Below, piece after piece: positions 1 to 7,268 of a stretch of 64,000 nucleotides of DNA (its first letter is position 1; every line of letters starts with the position of its first letter). Made by a program: the position numbers and the translations under genes. Under the pieces are notes generated by a model. It was given only the letters and a program-made list of their open reading frames with translations, was not told the DNA's origin and searched no databases. The stretch is from JAODBQ01 sp047602055 (GTDB lineage: Bacteria > Actinomycetota > Acidimicrobiia > Acidimicrobiales > Ilumatobacteraceae): positions 1,674,001-1,738,000 of the forward strand of contig JASGIG010000001.1 of assembly GCA_047602055.1 (NCBI GenBank), given 5' to 3'.

Positions 1-681
1 GCGTCCACCACGTCGCTCATCGCCTACGACACCCAGTTGATCGACGACGCCGGCCAGCAGTTCGGGCAGGCGTTCCTCGGCGCGGACGTCGGTCCGCAGC
101 TGCTGATGGCGACGCTGTCGGGCAGCGACGTCCGCTCGGGTTGGCTGACGTTCGAGGTCCCGGAGGCGTCGGTGCCGCAGCGCGTGCAGACCGAGCTCGG
201 TGACGACCTGGTGGCCTGGGATCTGACGGTCGCGCGCCAGGAGCCCAGTGCGCTCGCCCAGCCGGCACCGCCGCAGACGCCGTTCGGTTCAGCGGCCGCC
301 GTCATCGGCCGGCTCGACGACGACCCGTTCGAGCTGACCGTCGACCAGGTGATCGACGACGCCAACCCCAGCTTCGGCAGCGCCGATCCGGGCAGCCGGT
401 ACCTCGCCGTGCAGGTCACGTTCCACAACGTCGGCACCGCGGCGCTCGACGAGTTCCCGGAGATGGCGCTGCACCTCATCGACATCGAAGGGCAGATCTG
501 GGAGGCGTCGTTCCTCGGCACCGACGCCGGGCCCGGCTTCGACGGCGAGGTCAAGCTCACCCCCGGTGACAGCCGCACCGGGTTCGTCAGCTTCGAGCTG
601 CCACAGGCGGCGACGCCGCTGAAGTTGTCGGGTTCGTACGTCTCGTCGAGCGGCGAGGTGCTGTCGATGGCGTTGGCGTGA
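1..681 (+). CDS. DUF4352-like tandem-domain surface protein, 5' truncated
   Basis: The reading frame is open from base 1, so the start and any signal peptide lie outside the window; 226 codons are visible. Two similar beta-rich modules follow each other: the first ends in a block with GWLTFEVPEA, the second runs from about residue 100 and contains YLAVQVTFHNVGTAALDEF and later TGFVSFELPQAA. This 'sustained hydrophobic strand plus NVGT plus late FELP' pattern is typical of DUF4352/telokin-like extracellular domains of actinobacterial lipoproteins. Binding partner and role are unknown. Moderately sure of the fold family; no enzymatic motif is visible. Confidence 0.6.
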   Translation, partial: ASTTSLIAYDTQLIDDAGQQFGQAFLGADVGPQLLMATLSGSDVRSGWLTFEVPEASVPQRVQTELGDDLVAWDLTVARQEPSALAQPAPPQTPFGSAAAVIGRLDDDPFELTVDQVIDDANPSFGSADPGSRYLAVQVTFHNVGTAALDEFPEMALHLIDIEGQIWEASFLGTDAGPGFDGEVKLTPGDSRTGFVSFELPQAATPLKLSGSYVSSSGEVLSMALA

Positions 682-691
682 CGGTGCCGGC

Positions 692-1177
692 GTGACGCCG
701 GCGATCGTCGTGCTCACCGCCGCCGGTGTGGACTTCACCGTCCACGAGTTCACCCACGAGCCGTCGGGACGGAACTACGGCATCGAGGCGGCCGAGGCGC
801 TCGGCGTCGAGCACGACCGGGTGTTCAAGACGCTGCTCGCCGACGTCCACGGCCGGCGCGGCTCGTCGCGGCCGGTCGACCAGGTCGTCGGCGTCGTCCC
901 GGTCACCGGGCAGCTGTCGCTGCGCAAGCTGGCCGCCGCGACCGGCGCCAAGCGCGCCGAGATGTGTGCGCCCGACGTCGCCGAGCGGCTCACCGGCTAC
1001 GTCGTCGGCGGGATCAGCCCGTTCGGCCAGAAGCGCCGGCTGCCGACGGTGATCGACGAGACCTGCGAGCTGTGGGACACGATCTTCGTCAGCGGCGGCC
1101 GCCGCGGGCTCGACGTCGAGCTCGCCCCGCAGACGCTGGTCGATCTCCTCGACGCCATCGTCATCGACCTCGTTTGA
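692..1177 (+). CDS. ybaK: Cys-tRNA(Pro)/Cys-tRNA(Cys) deacylase, YbaK/EbsC family
   Basis: This 161-residue protein is a free-standing editing domain that hydrolyses mischarged aminoacyl-tRNA, classically Cys-tRNA(Pro), in the cytoplasm. The YbaK family signature is clear: HEFTHEPSGRNYGIEAAEAL near the N terminus, VFKTLLAD around residue 45, VPVTGQLSLRKLAAA near 75, and the conserved GGISPFGQKRRLPT near 108 that builds the active site. The length is the usual one. The GTG start lies 10 nt after the stop of the preceding gene, so the two may be co-transcribed. Confidence 0.92.
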   Translation: MTPAIVVLTAAGVDFTVHEFTHEPSGRNYGIEAAEALGVEHDRVFKTLLADVHGRRGSSRPVDQVVGVVPVTGQLSLRKLAAATGAKRAEMCAPDVAERLTGYVVGGISPFGQKRRLPTVIDETCELWDTIFVSGGRRGLDVELAPQTLVDLLDAIVIDLV

Positions 1178-1183
1178 TCGAGC

Positions 1184-1260
1184 TTCGGTCTCGGCGAAGC
1201 CGCTTCCTGCGCTTGCCGTGCTCGCCGCCTCGTCTTCAGGTCGCGGTGACGCTCCGGTGA
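1184..1260. repeat. Partial copy of dispersed gene-end repeat family 3
   Basis: The stretch between ybaK and the convergent protease gene contains a block close to TGCCGTGCTCGCCGCCTC, the core of a repeat seen near 12.6, 34.7 and 49.6 kb. It again lies just after a stop codon. This copy is diverged, so the assignment is tentative. Confidence 0.45.
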
Positions 1261-1272
1261 GGGGGCGGACTG

Positions 1273-2208
1273 CTAGCGGGCTCGCTGTCTGCGCAGGAGC
1301 GCCTCGATGCGCACGACGCGCAGGCGTGCCGGCGGGTGGCTGTTCCACAGCTTCTCCCAGCGCGTTGCCGTCGTCGGCGCAGCGATCACCCGTCGCAGGG
1401 CGTTGGCCAGCGGACGCCCGAAGCCCATCGCCACCGCCCGCCGGTCGGCCTGGAACTCGGCGTTGCGGCCGACGACGTTGGCGATCGCGTTCGTCATCAG
1501 CAGCCCGGCGAGGAACGGCCACGAGATCACCCGGAGCACGGCGGCGATCAGCCGGCCGACGGCGGTCAGGCTGGCCGAGTCGCGCACGAAGGTGTCGGTC
1601 GCCGCGGTGGCGACGTTCTGCAGGAACATGCCGATGCGGGCCAGCAGCATCACCGGCAGGCTCAGCCACTGGCTGACGGTGAGGGCGACGGTGTGCAGGC
1701 CGAGGTGGTGGCTCAGCTCGTGGGCGAGCACGCCGGCCAGCTCGTCGCGGGGCAGCTCGTCGAGGGCGTAGGTGGTGACGACGACGAGGTGGCCGCCGCA
1801 CGCGAACGCGTTGAGGTCGTCGGCGGGCAGCACCGCGACGGTGTAGCGGTTGCGTGGCAGGCGGTTGGCTTGGAGCACCGAACGCCACGCGGTCTCGAGC
1901 GTCGCCCGCTCCTCGGGCGTCGGCCGGCGGGCGCCGACGAGCAGCGCCAGCAACCGCACCTGGATCGGGCGGACCAGCAGCACCAGCCCGGTGGCGAGGT
2001 ACACGACGGCGAACGTGACGAACGGGACGTGCCACACGAGGCGGACCGGGAGCCACCAGACCGCGAGGGCCAGCAGCCACACGGGGATCACGGCGAGCGC
2101 CGGCAGGACGGCCGTCAGCGCCGACGACTCGACGTGGCGCCGGCCGGGATCCGTCGCGGTGGCGGGTCGACCGGCGCGCGGGCGCACCGTCCCGGTGTCT
2201 TCCGTCAT
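1273..2208 (-). CDS. M48 family zinc metalloprotease (HtpX-like)
   Basis: A 311-residue integral membrane protease predicted to degrade damaged membrane proteins. Two hydrophobic segments lie at about residues 30-50 and 60-80. The zinc motif LAHELSHHLGLH follows at about residue 160, and the third zinc ligand is the Glu of NAEFQADRRA near residue 250. Two more hydrophobic segments lie between these motifs. The C terminus has the M48-typical SHPPARLRVVRIEAL. Length and motif order fit HtpX/STE24-like actinobacterial proteins. The gene converges on ybaK across a repeat and is not obviously in an operon. Confidence 0.88.
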   Translation of the reverse strand: MTEDTGTVRPRAGRPATATDPGRRHVESSALTAVLPALAVIPVWLLALAVWWLPVRLVWHVPFVTFAVVYLATGLVLLVRPIQVRLLALLVGARRPTPEERATLETAWRSVLQANRLPRNRYTVAVLPADDLNAFACGGHLVVVTTYALDELPRDELAGVLAHELSHHLGLHTVALTVSQWLSLPVMLLARIGMFLQNVATAATDTFVRDSASLTAVGRLIAAVLRVISWPFLAGLLMTNAIANVVGRNAEFQADRRAVAMGFGRPLANALRRVIAAPTTATRWEKLWNSHPPARLRVVRIEALLRRQRAR

Positions 2209-2251
2209 GGCTGCCGCGCCGGGGCCATCGGCCCAGGCTACGGACGTCGCG

Positions 2252-2893
2252 TCACGGCGCGGCGCGCCCGTCCAGTCGCGACGTCAGCCCGCCGACGACC
2301 CAGTCGCCGACGGCCTCGGCCAGCTCGTCGACGTCGACGTCGACGGCGCCGTTGCGCAGCGCGTGGCTGAACGACGACACCGCCCCGAGCACGCCGATGG
2401 CGTGCAGCCGCGGGTCGATGTCGGCGACCAGCCCGGCCTGCTGGGCCTCGACGACGAGGCGGACGACGTCGGCGGCGTACACGTCGCTGCCGACGCGCAG
2501 CAGCTCGGCGACGGCGTGGTCGCCGCGCTCGACGTCGAGCAGCGCGAAGTAGGCGCGGTGCTCGGCCATGAACCGCACGCTCGCCGCGCTGCCCTGGCGG
2601 ATGCGGGTCAACGGGTCGGTCCGCGGGTCCATCGCCGTGGCCTGGGCCCGGCGCAGCTCGTGACGCATCGTCCGCACCAGCTCGGCGAACAGCGACTCCT
2701 TGGTCGGGAAGTACCAGTAGAACAGGCCCTTGGCGACGCCGGCGGCGGCACAGATGTCGGCGATCCGGGTGTGCGCGTAGCCGTGCTCGCCGAACAGCTG
2801 CTCGGCGGTGCGTAGCAGCTGCTCCTTGCGTTCGAGCCCCTGGTCGGTGTGGCGCCGGTCGACATCGGCGGTGTCGCCGTGCGCCTGTGCCAT
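2252..2893 (-). CDS. TetR-family transcriptional repressor
   Basis: A 213-residue regulator with an N-terminal helix-turn-helix (residues about 25-65: LLRTAEQLFGEHGYAHTRIA then GVAKGLFYWYFPTKESLF) and a divergent C-terminal ligand domain. The start at 2893 gives the usual short lead before the HTH; the open frame runs much further upstream but there overlaps the divergent ferredoxin gene. The intergenic region contains a 7-2-7 inverted repeat at 2914-2929, so the protein probably represses itself and the ferredoxin gene. The ligand cannot be read from sequence. Confidence 0.9.
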   Translation of the reverse strand: MAQAHGDTADVDRRHTDQGLERKEQLLRTAEQLFGEHGYAHTRIADICAAAGVAKGLFYWYFPTKESLFAELVRTMRHELRRAQATAMDPRTDPLTRIRQGSAASVRFMAEHRAYFALLDVERGDHAVAELLRVGSDVYAADVVRLVVEAQQAGLVADIDPRLHAIGVLGAVSSFSHALRNGAVDVDVDELAEAVGDWVVGGLTSRLDGRAAP

Positions 2894-2913
2894 GCAGCGA
2901 GTCAAGCAGGCTC

Positions 2914-2929
2914 TTGACCCGTGGGTCAA
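2914..2929. promoter_or_regulatory. Candidate TetR operator, perfect 7-2-7 inverted repeat
   Basis: TTGACCC, two bases (GT), GGGTCAA: both arms match perfectly. It is centred between the divergent TetR gene (start 2893) and the ferredoxin gene (start 2960), 18 nt upstream of the ferredoxin -10 box, where a bound repressor would block RNA polymerase on both sides. Confidence 0.75.
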
Positions 2930-2946
2930 TGCGATGTGCCGTTGCC

Positions 2947-2952
2947 TACACT
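2947..2952 (+). promoter_or_regulatory. -10 box of the ferredoxin gene (leaderless)
   Basis: TACACT ends 7 nt before the GTG at 2960, which leaves no room for a Shine-Dalgarno sequence and implies transcription starting at or next to the start codon. Confidence 0.6.
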
Positions 2953-2959
2953 CGTCGTC

Positions 2960-3271
2960 GTGGGGGCAACACGCGTCGAGCGCATCGAGCTGCACCAGCG
3001 CAACCCGAAGTGGAAGAACAACCCGGTGCGCATCGAGATGACGGAGTGCATCAACTGCGACGCCTGCCTGCGGCACTGCCCACCGCACTTCGGGGCGATC
3101 TTCAACCACGGCCCCGACGTCGTCATCGTCCCCGAGCTGTGCAGCGGCTGCGACAAGTGCCTGCCGGCCTGCCCGGTGAACTGCATCTACCCGTTCCCCG
3201 ACTGGGCGACGACCGGCGTCCCGCAGGACTGGTGGGAGGAGCCGCTCAGCGACGACGACCCGTACACGTAG
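2960..3271 (+). CDS. Two-cluster 4Fe-4S ferredoxin
   Basis: A 103-residue soluble electron carrier. It has two four-cysteine motifs, CINCDACLRHCP and CSGCDKCLPACPVNC, each ending in Cys-Pro as in 2[4Fe-4S] dicluster ferredoxins. The C-terminal tail is acidic (SDDDPYT). I chose GTG 2960 because it sits 7 nt after a TACACT -10 box; the frame is open to 2921 but that would run through the TetR operator. The neighbouring TetR gene and shared operator suggest induction by a small molecule. The redox partner is not evident locally. Confidence 0.85.
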   Translation: MGATRVERIELHQRNPKWKNNPVRIEMTECINCDACLRHCPPHFGAIFNHGPDVVIVPELCSGCDKCLPACPVNCIYPFPDWATTGVPQDWWEEPLSDDDPYT

Positions 3272-3312
3272 TGGCCTTGCCGCTTGGGTCCCTACGAGCC
3301 GTGGGACTGGGC

Positions 3313-3400
3313 ACGCGTGGCGGCGCGACCGCCAGGGAGCCCGCCACAGGAGGGCAGCGGCGAAAGCGAGCGCAGCGAGCGGACGCCAGTCCCCGACCAT
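3313..3400. repeat. Dispersed 88-bp repeat, copy 1
   Basis: This 88-bp block is nearly the same, with only a few mismatches, as 26390-26477. Both run from ACGCG..GGCGGCGCGACC through GCGACCGCCAGGGAGCC and GAGCGCAGCGAGCGGA to CCAGTCCCCGACCAT. The right end supplies part of a possible -10 box (CATAAT, 3398-3403) for the gene starting at 3410. Confidence 0.8.
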
Positions 3401-3409
3401 AATGACCGC

Positions 3410-3760
3410 ATGAGTCATCCTGTCCTTCCGGGCGCCGAGCCGTTGAGCCATGAGGGCACCGGCCCGCACGGGACACTGGTCGTCCACGGTGACACGGGTA
3501 ACCCGTCGTCGATGCGTGAGCTGGCCGAGGCGTTCGTCGCCGCCGGGTTCCACGTCGAGATGCCCCGCCTGCCCGGCCGCGGCACACACGTCGACGACAT
3601 GATCCCGACGCGCTGGCCCGACTACCTCGCCGAGCATTACGGCGGGCCGGTCGAGCGCGTCGTGCCGGAGCGCAGCTACCACGTCGCCACCCAGGACTTC
3701 GACAAGCAGCTGATCTTCGACACCAGCGTCGCGTTCGCCGAGAAGGTCGCCGCCGGCTGA
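3410..3760 (+). pseudogene. Alpha/beta hydrolase with large in-frame internal deletion
   Basis: The 116 codons look like the two ends of a carboxylesterase/monoacylglycerol-lipase-type hydrolase (usually about 250 residues). The N-terminal part has the oxyanion region LVVHGDTGNPSSMR and then LPGRGTHVDDMIPTRW. The text then jumps to the C-terminal segment with the catalytic His, RSYHVATQDFDK. The central part with the nucleophile GxSxG and the catalytic Asp is missing, but the frame stays open. The usual HGFTG is HGDTG here. It probably has no hydrolase activity. Its stop codon overlaps the lgt start (TGATG), so translation of the remnant may still couple to lgt. Confidence 0.75.
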
Positions 3761-4623
3761 TGCTGGCGTCGATGTTCGCGTCGATCCCCAGCCCGTCGAG
3801 CGGGTCGATCAAGATCGGCCCGCTGTCGATCCACGCGTACGGGTTGATGATCGCCCTCGGGGTGATCGCCGCGGTGTGGCTCACCGGCCGGCGGCTGGAG
3901 CAGGCCGGCACCGGCAAGCGCGAGGACATCCAGGCGATCGCCGTCGGCGCGGTGATCGCCGGGGTGATCGGGGCTCGCCTCTACTACGTGGTCACCGACA
4001 AGTCGCAGCCGTGGCGCGAACCGCTCAAGGCACTGCAGATCTGGAACGGAGGCCTGGGCATCCCCGGCGCGCTGCTGCTCGGCATCCCGACGGGCATGTG
4101 GCTGGCCAAGCGCCGCGGCCTGTCGGTGCTCGCCGTCGCCGATGCCGCGGCGCCGGCGCTGCCGCTCGCCCAGGCGATCGGCCGGCTCGGCAACTGGTGG
4201 AACCAGGAGCTTTTCGGGCGGCCGACGACGCTGCCGTGGGGCCTGGAGATCGATCCGGAGCACCTCACCCAGAACGGCGTCACCTATCCGGTCGGCACGC
4301 TGTTCCACCCGACGTTCCTGTACGAGGCGCTGTGGAACCTGGCGCTGTGCGCCGTGCTGATCTGGATCGGCAACCACGCCAAGCTGCGCCCGGGGCGGCT
4401 GATGGTGGTCTACGTGTTCGGCTACTTCGCCGGCCGGTTCTGGATCGAGGGATTGCGCATCGACAACGCCAACACCGGTGGTGGGCTGCGGCTCAACCAG
4501 TGGGTGGCACTCGTCGTCGTGGTGCTGTCGGCCGGCTTCCTGGCCGTCGACTGGGCCCGCCACCGCCACGATCCCGAGTCGATCGAGGAGCCGGACGGCG
4601 AGTACGTTCCCGCGGATGAGTGA
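3760..4623 (+). CDS. lgt: Prolipoprotein diacylglyceryl transferase
   Basis: A 287-residue polytopic membrane enzyme that transfers diacylglycerol from phosphatidylglycerol to the lipobox cysteine of prolipoproteins. Diagnostic features are SIHAYGLMIALGVIAAVWL near residue 25, a central block with IGRLGNWWNQELFGRPT, the family motif HPTFLYEALWNL near residue 185, and GYFAGRFWIEGLRID. About seven hydrophobic segments are visible. The start overlaps the upstream stop by one base, and a second Met five codons in is also possible. A client lipoprotein, btuF, is encoded at 57.5 kb. The end overlaps the next start by 8 nt. Confidence 0.95.
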   Translation: MLASMFASIPSPSSGSIKIGPLSIHAYGLMIALGVIAAVWLTGRRLEQAGTGKREDIQAIAVGAVIAGVIGARLYYVVTDKSQPWREPLKALQIWNGGLGIPGALLLGIPTGMWLAKRRGLSVLAVADAAAPALPLAQAIGRLGNWWNQELFGRPTTLPWGLEIDPEHLTQNGVTYPVGTLFHPTFLYEALWNLALCAVLIWIGNHAKLRPGRLMVVYVFGYFAGRFWIEGLRIDNANTGGGLRLNQWVALVVVVLSAGFLAVDWARHRHDPESIEEPDGEYVPADE

Positions 4624-5434
4624 CGACGTCGTCCTGCTGGACATCAAGGATCCCGGCATCGCGGTCCTGACCCTCAACCGTCCGGAGCGGCTCAATGCCT
4701 GGACCGGGGCGATGAGCGCCCGCTACTTCCAGCGGCTCGACGAGTGCGAGGCCGACGACGCGGTGAAGGTCGTCGTCGTCACCGGCGCCGGGCGCGGCTA
4801 CTGCGCCGGTGCGGACATGGACAACCTGGCCGCTGCCGGCAAGGGCGGCGGTGTCGGCGCTGCTTCCGGCGACAGCCCGGTGGCGTCGGCCGATCCGCGC
4901 GACGTGTGGGAGACCACCAAGGTGACCAAGCCGGTGATCGCCGCGATCAACGGGGCGTGCGCCGGCATCGGGCTCGTCCAGACGCTGATGTGCGACCTGC
5001 GCTTCGCCGCCGCCGGCGCGAAGTTCACCACGGCGTTCTCCCGCCGTGGCCTGATCGCCGAGTACGGCATCTCCTGGGCGCTGCCGCGCCTGGTCGGCAC
5101 GGCCAACGCACTCGACCTGCTGATGTCGGGACGCGTGTTCCTGGCCGAGGAGGCCAAGGCGATGGGGATGGTCAACGACGTCGTCCCCGGCGACGAGTTG
5201 CTCGATCACGTGCTGCGCTACGCCGCCGACGTGGCCGTCAACGCCTGCCCGACGTCGATGGCCGTGATGAAGCGCCAGGTCTACGCCGACGCCTTCCGCG
5301 CGCTGCCCGAGTCGTCCGACGCCGCGGTCGAGCTGATGAAGGCCTCGCTGAAGCGCCCCGACTTCGTCGAGGGCGTGCAGAGCTTCCTCCAGCGGCGCCC
5401 CCCGGCCTTCGCGCCCGTCGTCAAGGACGCCTGA
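4616..5434 (+). CDS. Enoyl-CoA hydratase/isomerase family protein
   Basis: A 272-residue crotonase-fold protein expected to act on 2-enoyl-CoA thioesters. It shows LTLNRPERLNAW at residues 18-29, the oxyanion-hole block GRGYCAGADM near 60, a second oxyanion strand NGACAGIGL near 105, and FSRRGLIAEYGISW, where a catalytic Glu sits in this family. An inserted Gly/Ala-rich loop (about residues 68-90) is longer than in E. coli-type hydratases. The ATG at 4616 overlaps the lgt end by 8 nt, indicating an operon. The exact substrate is open; another paralogue is at 31664. Confidence 0.85.
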   Translation: MSDDVVLLDIKDPGIAVLTLNRPERLNAWTGAMSARYFQRLDECEADDAVKVVVVTGAGRGYCAGADMDNLAAAGKGGGVGAASGDSPVASADPRDVWETTKVTKPVIAAINGACAGIGLVQTLMCDLRFAAAGAKFTTAFSRRGLIAEYGISWALPRLVGTANALDLLMSGRVFLAEEAKAMGMVNDVVPGDELLDHVLRYAADVAVNACPTSMAVMKRQVYADAFRALPESSDAAVELMKASLKRPDFVEGVQSFLQRRPPAFAPVVKDA

Positions 5435-5441
5435 CCGCGGC

Positions 5442-5470
5442 GCGATGAGCCGGAATGGTCGGCTCGTCGC
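5442..5470 (+). terminator. Hairpin after enoyl-CoA hydratase, followed by heptamer repeats
   Basis: GCGATGAGCCG and CGGCTCGTCGC pair over 11 bp with one G-U wobble around a 7-nt loop. It begins 8 nt after the stop codon. No U-tract follows; instead CTCGTCG is repeated about four times, which may act as a pause or be a plain tandem repeat. Confidence 0.55.
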
Positions 5471-5539
5471 TCGTCGCTCGTCGCTCGTCGCATCGAGGGG
5501 TCGGGGGAATGTCGTCGGGCCGCAGGCGGATGGCGCCCG

Positions 5540-5545
5540 TATCCT
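5540..5545 (+). promoter_or_regulatory. -10 box of gatCAB (leaderless)
   Basis: TATCCT ends 8 nt before the GTG start of gatC at 5554; there is no Shine-Dalgarno sequence between them. Confidence 0.6.
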
Positions 5546-5553
5546 GAGGCGCC

Positions 5554-5856
5554 GTGTCCGACCGCATCTCTGCTGCCGACGTCGCCAAGGTGGCGCGGCT
5601 GGCGCGGCTCGACCTGTCCGGCGACGAGTTGGAGCGGATGACCGCCCAGCTGTCGGGGATGCTCGAGCACTTCGCCGACATCGACGCCCTCGACCTCGCC
5701 GCCGTGGAGCCGATGACCCAGCCGTACCCGCTCGTCAACGTGCTGCGCGCCGACGTCGTCCAGCCCAGCCTCGACCGCGACGAGGTGCTCGCCGCCGCGC
5801 CCGCCGCGGAGGACGGGCGCTTCCGGGTGCCGCCGATCATCGGGCTGGCGGACTGA
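5554..5856 (+). CDS. gatC: Asp-tRNA(Asn)/Glu-tRNA(Gln) amidotransferase subunit C
   Basis: A 100-residue small subunit that stabilises GatA and links it to GatB. ISAADVAKVARLARLDLSGD at the start, the central FADIDALDL and VEPMTQPYPLVNVLRADVV, and the C-terminal FRVPPIIG are the GatC signature. It is the first gene of a gatC-gatA-gatB operon; its stop shares one base with the gatA start (TGATG). Confidence 0.95.
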   Translation: MSDRISAADVAKVARLARLDLSGDELERMTAQLSGMLEHFADIDALDLAAVEPMTQPYPLVNVLRADVVQPSLDRDEVLAAAPAAEDGRFRVPPIIGLAD

Positions 5857-7268
5857 TGGGCGCGCTCGACACCGCCGCCGCGGTCCGCGCCGGCACCACC
5901 AAGGCCACCGACCTGGTCGAGGACGCGCTGGGCGCGATCGACGCCCGTGAGGGCGAGATCCACGCGTTCAACCTCGTCCTCGCCGACCGGGCCCGCGCCG
6001 ACGCCGCGGCCATCGACGCCCGCGTCGCGGCGGGGGAGGACCCCGGCCCGCTGGCCGGTGTCACCGTCGCCCTGAAGGACAACATGTGCACCCGGGGCAT
6101 CGAGACGACGTGCTCGTCGCGCATCCTCGAAGGATGGAAGCCGCCCTACGACGCCACCGTCGTGCAGAAGCTGCGGGATGCCGGGGCGGTGTTCGTCGGC
6201 AAGACCAACCTCGACGAGTTCGCCATGGGCTCGTCCACGGAGAACTCGGCGTTCGGGCCGACGTGCAACCCGCGTGACACGTCCCGCGTGCCCGGCGGAT
6301 CCAGTGGTGGCAGCGCTGCCGCGGTGGCCGCCGGGTTCGCCGCGGTCTCGCTGGGCAGCGACACCGGCGGGTCGATCCGCCAGCCGGCGGCGCTGTGCGG
6401 CGTGGTCGGGGTCAAGCCGACGTACGGCTACGTCAGCCGCTACGGACTCGTTGCATTTGCAAGCAGTCTCGACCAGATCGGTCCGTTCACCACGTCGGTG
6501 GAGGACGCCGCGCTGGTGCTCGACGTCATCGGTGGGCACGACCCGTTGGACTCGACGTCGATCCCGGAGCCGCAGCCGTCGCTGGTCTCGTCGTTGAACG
6601 AAGGCGTGGAGGGTCTGCGGGTCGGGCGGATCACCGACCTGCCGGCCGGCGCCGACGACGACGTCGTCGAGCGCCTGGAGATGGCCTTCGAGGCCCTCAA
6701 GCAGGCGGGGGCGACGATCGTCGACGTGCAGGTGCCGGCGTTCACGTTCGGCCTCACCGCCTACTACCTCATCGCCCCGGCGGAGGCGTCGAGCAACCTG
6801 GCCCGCTACGACGGCGTGCGCTACGGCCGGCGCGTCGAGGCGACGGACACGAACTCGATGTACATGGCCACCCGCGAGGCCGGCTTCGGTGACGAGGTCA
6901 AGCGGCGGATCATGCTCGGTACGTATGCCCTGTCGGCTGGCTACTACGACGCCTACTACGGCAAGGCGCTGAAGGTCCGCCGGCTGATCGCCGACGACTT
7001 CGATCGCGCTTACCGGGACGCCGACGTGCTGCTCACCCCGGCGTCGCCGAGCGTCGCCTTCCCGTTCGGGTCGAAGGGCGACAACCCGCTGGCGATGTAC
7101 CTGTGCGACGTGTACACGATCCCGACGAACCTGGCCGGCCATCCGGGGATGAGCGTGCCGTTCGGCACCGGTGCCGACGGGCTGCCGGTCGGCGTGCAGG
7201 TGCTCGCTCCGGCGCTCGGCGAGCCGCAGATGTTCCGGGCTGCAAAGGCGTTGGAGGATGCGTCATGA
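5856..7268 (+). CDS. gatA: Asp-tRNA(Asn)/Glu-tRNA(Gln) amidotransferase subunit A
   Basis: A 470-residue amidase that releases ammonia from glutamine or asparagine for transamidation of misacylated tRNA. The Ser-cisSer-Lys triad can be read: Lys in VALKDN (about residue 73), cis-Ser in GGSSGGSAAA and the nucleophile in GSDTGGSIRQPA. PTYGYVSRYGLVAFASSLDQ follows as in all GatA proteins. ATG 5856 overlaps gatC by one base; the frame is open further upstream but there is the shadow of gatC. Confidence 0.96.
   Translation: MGALDTAAAVRAGTTKATDLVEDALGAIDAREGEIHAFNLVLADRARADAAAIDARVAAGEDPGPLAGVTVALKDNMCTRGIETTCSSRILEGWKPPYDATVVQKLRDAGAVFVGKTNLDEFAMGSSTENSAFGPTCNPRDTSRVPGGSSGGSAAAVAAGFAAVSLGSDTGGSIRQPAALCGVVGVKPTYGYVSRYGLVAFASSLDQIGPFTTSVEDAALVLDVIGGHDPLDSTSIPEPQPSLVSSLNEGVEGLRVGRITDLPAGADDDVVERLEMAFEALKQAGATIVDVQVPAFTFGLTAYYLIAPAEASSNLARYDGVRYGRRVEATDTNSMYMATREAGFGDEVKRRIMLGTYALSAGYYDAYYGKALKVRRLIADDFDRAYRDADVLLTPASPSVAFPFGSKGDNPLAMYLCDVYTIPTNLAGHPGMSVPFGTGADGLPVGVQVLAPALGEPQMFRAAKALEDAS

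Noticed and set aside
5461..5500. CTCGTCG heptamer run as a CRISPR-like or protein-coding repeat
   Set aside because: The units are direct 7-mers without spacers, only about four copies, and not in a frame with a start; it is a simple tandem repeat behind a terminator hairpin.
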